Assembly (NCBI RefSeq): GCF_017813335.1
Contig: NZ_JAGIYY010000002.1
Location: forward strand, 434,001 to 498,000
Source of the DNA: Tianweitania sediminis
GTDB taxonomy: Bacteria; Pseudomonadota; Alphaproteobacteria; Rhizobiales; Rhizobiaceae
Reading direction: 5' to 3'
Length of the DNA: 64,000 bases
The notes under the pieces were generated by a model, which was not told the DNA's origin, ran no database searches, and saw nothing but the letters and a program-made list of their open reading frames with translations. This document shows, in pieces, positions 61,854-64,000 of this stretch (position 1 is the first letter of the stretch; the number at the start of each line of letters is the position of its first letter). The position numbers and the translations under genes are program-made.

Positions 61854-63286
61854 GCTGTAGCTCCTGCAAGGCGATCAAGAAAGATCGGGGTCAGCTTCTG
61901 GCAGAAAACAGCGCCATCTTCTGGTGCGGCGCGTGTTTCGGCGCGGATCACCTGCACCGGGCGCTCCGTCTTGTTGGGATAAAGGGTCGTGCCAATCACG
62001 TCGCGCTTGCCGCCGCGGATGGCTTCGCCGCGAGCCTGCGCCATGGCCCCGATCCGCGCCTGGAGTTTGCCGGCTTGGAGGCTCTTGAGGATGCCGCCTT
62101 CGGCTTCGATGCGCTGGAACTCACCCCAGGCCGCCGCACAGAGTTCGTGGGTCAAAGCCTCGATAGCACCGGATCCCGCCGCAGGGTCGACCACGAAATC
62201 GAGCTTGCTTTCGCCGGCAAGGATGATCTGCGTGTTGCGCGCAATTCGACGGGCAAAGGCTTCCGGCAAACCATGGGTGATCGTGTGCGGGAGGATAGAC
62301 ACGCTGTCGGCGCCGCCCACGCCGGCTGCGAAAGCAGCGATCGTGGTGCGCAGGATGTTGGTTTCGCAATCCTTGAAGGCCATCATCCGGTAGGACGTTT
62401 CGGTATGGATCTTTGCCGGAACGGGCTGGACGCCGGACAACTCCTGCACGCGCGTCCAAAGCAAACGCAGCGCGCGGATCTTCGCGATCGACAGGAGCTG
62501 GTCCTGGTCCACCGACACGGCAAAACCGAGATGCGGCACAGAATGCTGCAGCGGCTGGCGGCTGGCTTCAAACATCCTCAGATGCGACACGGCCGCGGCC
62601 ACCATGGCGCCGAGTTCCTGCGCTTCGGATGCACCAGCGTTGTGGTACACGCGCCCATCAGCCTCGATCAAAACGGCCGGCACGCCCATGGCGAAGAAGT
62701 GGGCGAGCGAGGTCGGCATGGACGCTTCCAGCGCTTCGATCGACATGCGCAGCCGGCCTGTGCCGCCGAAAAGGGCGGCCGGATCGATCCCGAGCGCGAT
62801 GTCGAGCTTGGCTGGATCGGCCGATTTGCGGGTGAGGTAGTCCACCAGCCAGTCAACGGACATGCGGCTTTGCGGATGCACGTCGATTCTCAGGTGCACC
62901 CTGTTGAGGGCGACGCCCTCCAAGACGGCGGCCAACGCTTCCGGCGTCCCGGGCAGGCCATAGCCGAAGGCATTGGGGGCACCCTCGAACACGAGGGCAA
63001 GACCAGTCGCGCCTTGCTCCAGATCATCCAGAGCTTGCCGGTTGGCGCGGGCAGGATCGACATCGTCAATACGCTGTACGAAGCTCCAGGGCTTCAAGGG
63101 ATTGCACCGCGGGACGAAAAGAGGGTCCGCACGACGGTAAAGCGGCTCGATTCGCAGGCCGTCATCCGTGTGGGAAACCAGTGTTTCCTCGAAGTCGGCG
63201 CCTTTCAGCGCCTTTTCGGCCACCGCTCGCCAAGCATCCATATCGGCCTGGGGGAACTGTGCGTCCTTGATCGAGCCGTATTCCAT
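61850..63286 (-). CDS. Methylmalonyl-CoA mutase, small subunit
   Basis: The 478-residue protein resembles the catalytic subunit's barrel ([35 protein letters not shown]) but lacks the B12-binding DxHxxG motif and C-terminal domain, as expected for the non-catalytic beta subunit. ATG 63286 is used; an in-frame TTG at 63292 is also possible, with GGGG and GAGG around it. It is the first gene of this pair and is divergent from the HerA-like gene. Confidence 0.9.
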   Translation of the reverse strand: MEYGSIKDAQFPQADMDAWRAVAEKALKGADFEETLVSHTDDGLRIEPLYRRADPLFVPRCNPLKPWSFVQRIDDVDPARANRQALDDLEQGATGLALVFEGAPNAFGYGLPGTPEALAAVLEGVALNRVHLRIDVHPQSRMSVDWLVDYLTRKSADPAKLDIALGIDPAALFGGTGRLRMSIEALEASMPTSLAHFFAMGVPAVLIEADGRVYHNAGASEAQELGAMVAAAVSHLRMFEASRQPLQHSVPHLGFAVSVDQDQLLSIAKIRALRLLWTRVQELSGVQPVPAKIHTETSYRMMAFKDCETNILRTTIAAFAAGVGGADSVSILPHTITHGLPEAFARRIARNTQIILAGESKLDFVVDPAAGSGAIEALTHELCAAAWGEFQRIEAEGGILKSLQAGKLQARIGAMAQARGEAIRGGKRDVIGTTLYPNKTERPVQVIRAETRAAPEDGAVFCQKLTPIFLDRLAGATA

Positions 63287-63514
63287 CCTCAACCCCGCAT
63301 GTTGGAAGCTTCTGGAAAACTAGGGCGTGCCGGGCGATGCCGCAATCGCACAGCCGCTTTCCGTCAGCCAACCGAATATTTGTTAGGTTGTCTTTGGCGC
63401 CGCCTTGCGCGGCTGGCAAGAGGGAATCACGGGCATGGCTCGGATGATTGTGGTGGAGCCGATGCGTCGATATAGGAGCGGGATGCGCCGAAGCGGCGGA
63501 AGGGGAGCCTGTGC

Positions 63515-64000
63515 ATGTGGGAAGCCGACACCATCTTCCTGGGCGCGAGCAGAAACCCTGACGACAGCTACCGGGCGCCGGAAGCGCTTCTCCTGAAGTA
63601 CGGCAACCGGCACGGCCTGATCACGGGCGCGACCGGCACCGGCAAGACGGTGACGCTGCAGGTGCTGGCGGAAGGCTTTTCCGACGCCGGCGTTCCGGTG
63701 TTCTGCGCCGACATCAAGGGCGACCTGTCGGGCATTGCCTGCCGGGGTACGCAGCAGGACTTCCTGGTGAAGCGGGCAGCTGACGTGCGCCTTGCTGCCT
63801 ACGAGAACACCGAATTCCCGGTGATCTTCTGGGACCTCTTTGGCGAGCAGGGGCATCCGATCCGCGCCACGGTCTCTGAGATGGGACCGCTTCTGTTGTC
63901 GCGGCTCATGAACCTGTCGGACGCACAAGAAGGCATCATGAACATCGCGTTCAAGATCGCGGATGACGAAGGGCTTTTGCTCCTCGACATGAAGGATCTG
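63515..64000 (+). CDS. HerA-like ATPase (DUF853 helicase), N-terminal part
   Basis: The gene runs off the right edge; 162 codons are visible. The ATP-binding loop GATGTGKT lies around residues 42-49, followed by [26 protein letters not shown] and the [13 protein letters not shown] block of DUF853 proteins. These are ring-shaped ATPases related to HerA and FtsK; their role in Rhizobiales is not known. A GGGGAG site precedes ATG 63515. It diverges from the mutase genes. Confidence 0.88.
   Translation, partial: MWEADTIFLGASRNPDDSYRAPEALLLKYGNRHGLITGATGTGKTVTLQVLAEGFSDAGVPVFCADIKGDLSGIACRGTQQDFLVKRAADVRLAAYENTEFPVIFWDLFGEQGHPIRATVSEMGPLLLSRLMNLSDAQEGIMNIAFKIADDEGLLLLDMKDL

Noticed and set aside
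59955-61982. 675-codon plus-strand open frame opposite the mutase gene
   Set aside because: Long antisense frames are common in high-GC genes; the mutase on the minus strand has clear catalytic motifs and this frame has none.

Overview
The window looks like chromosomal core sequence from a high-GC alphaproteobacterium of the order Hyphomicrobiales (Rhizobiales). The evidence is a CcrM-type GANTC methyltransferase gene, the mutY/DUF721/dsbA/smc neighbourhood, a glgP-C-A-pgm-glgX glycogen operon, betICBA with choline sulfatase, a rhizobial-type (class 3) L-asparaginase and a two-subunit methylmalonyl-CoA mutase. I see no phage, insertion sequence, CRISPR array, rRNA or plasmid replication gene. 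Two tRNA genes are present, Gln(TTG) and Pro(CGG). Genus cannot be fixed from the sequence alone.

Layout. 1-5.2 kb: the 5' end of a membrane signalling protein, an acetyltransferase, an M16 peptidase and thrC on the minus strand, then a lipoprotein gene and a HAD phosphatase. 5.3-14.5 kb: ccrM, a second HAD protein with mutY, then DUF721, dsbA and smc, a membrane LytTR regulator and a DUF2306 membrane protein. 14.6-24.1 kb: ppdK, a serine hydrolase, DUF427 and an unknown protein, a fatty acyl-CoA ligase, DUF1499, a metallo-beta-lactamase-fold hydrolase and a DegT-type aminotransferase. 24.2-26.2 kb: tRNA-Gln, two divergent small secreted proteins and a glutaredoxin-MauE fusion.

26.3-36.4 kb is a carbohydrate storage block: a PfkB sugar kinase diverging from glgP-glgC-glgA-pgm-glgX. 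Glucose-1-phosphate is made (Pgm), activated (GlgC), polymerised (GlgA) and released (GlgP, GlgX). The branching enzyme gene glgB, usual between glgP and glgC in rhizobia, is absent here. 36.5-48.6 kb: a lone flagellin, a UDP-glucuronate-type epimerase, tRNA-Pro, an L,D-transpeptidase, a complete sulfate ABC transporter operon, and a GDP-mannose pair (phosphohexomutase plus a guanylyltransferase fused to an AGE-type isomerase).

48.6-55.4 kb (minus strand) converts choline sulfate and choline to glycine betaine: betI repressor, betC sulfatase, a GST gene, betA dehydrogenase, an L,D-transpeptidase gene, then betB. A strong palindrome, probably the BetI operator, lies just before betI. 55.4-64 kb: tandem DUF3750 paralogues, asparaginase, a Tat-exported beta-helix protein, a small interrupted ORF, the methylmalonyl-CoA mutase subunits, and the start of a HerA-like ATPase.

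No clearly new multi-gene system stands out. The most useful leads are the missing glgB, the probable CTG start of glgX, the two foreign-looking insertions in the bet operon, the fusion proteins, several palindromic or tandem sites, and a few uncharacterised small proteins. Start sites were chosen by reading Shine-Dalgarno sequences and family N-termini; no database search was possible.
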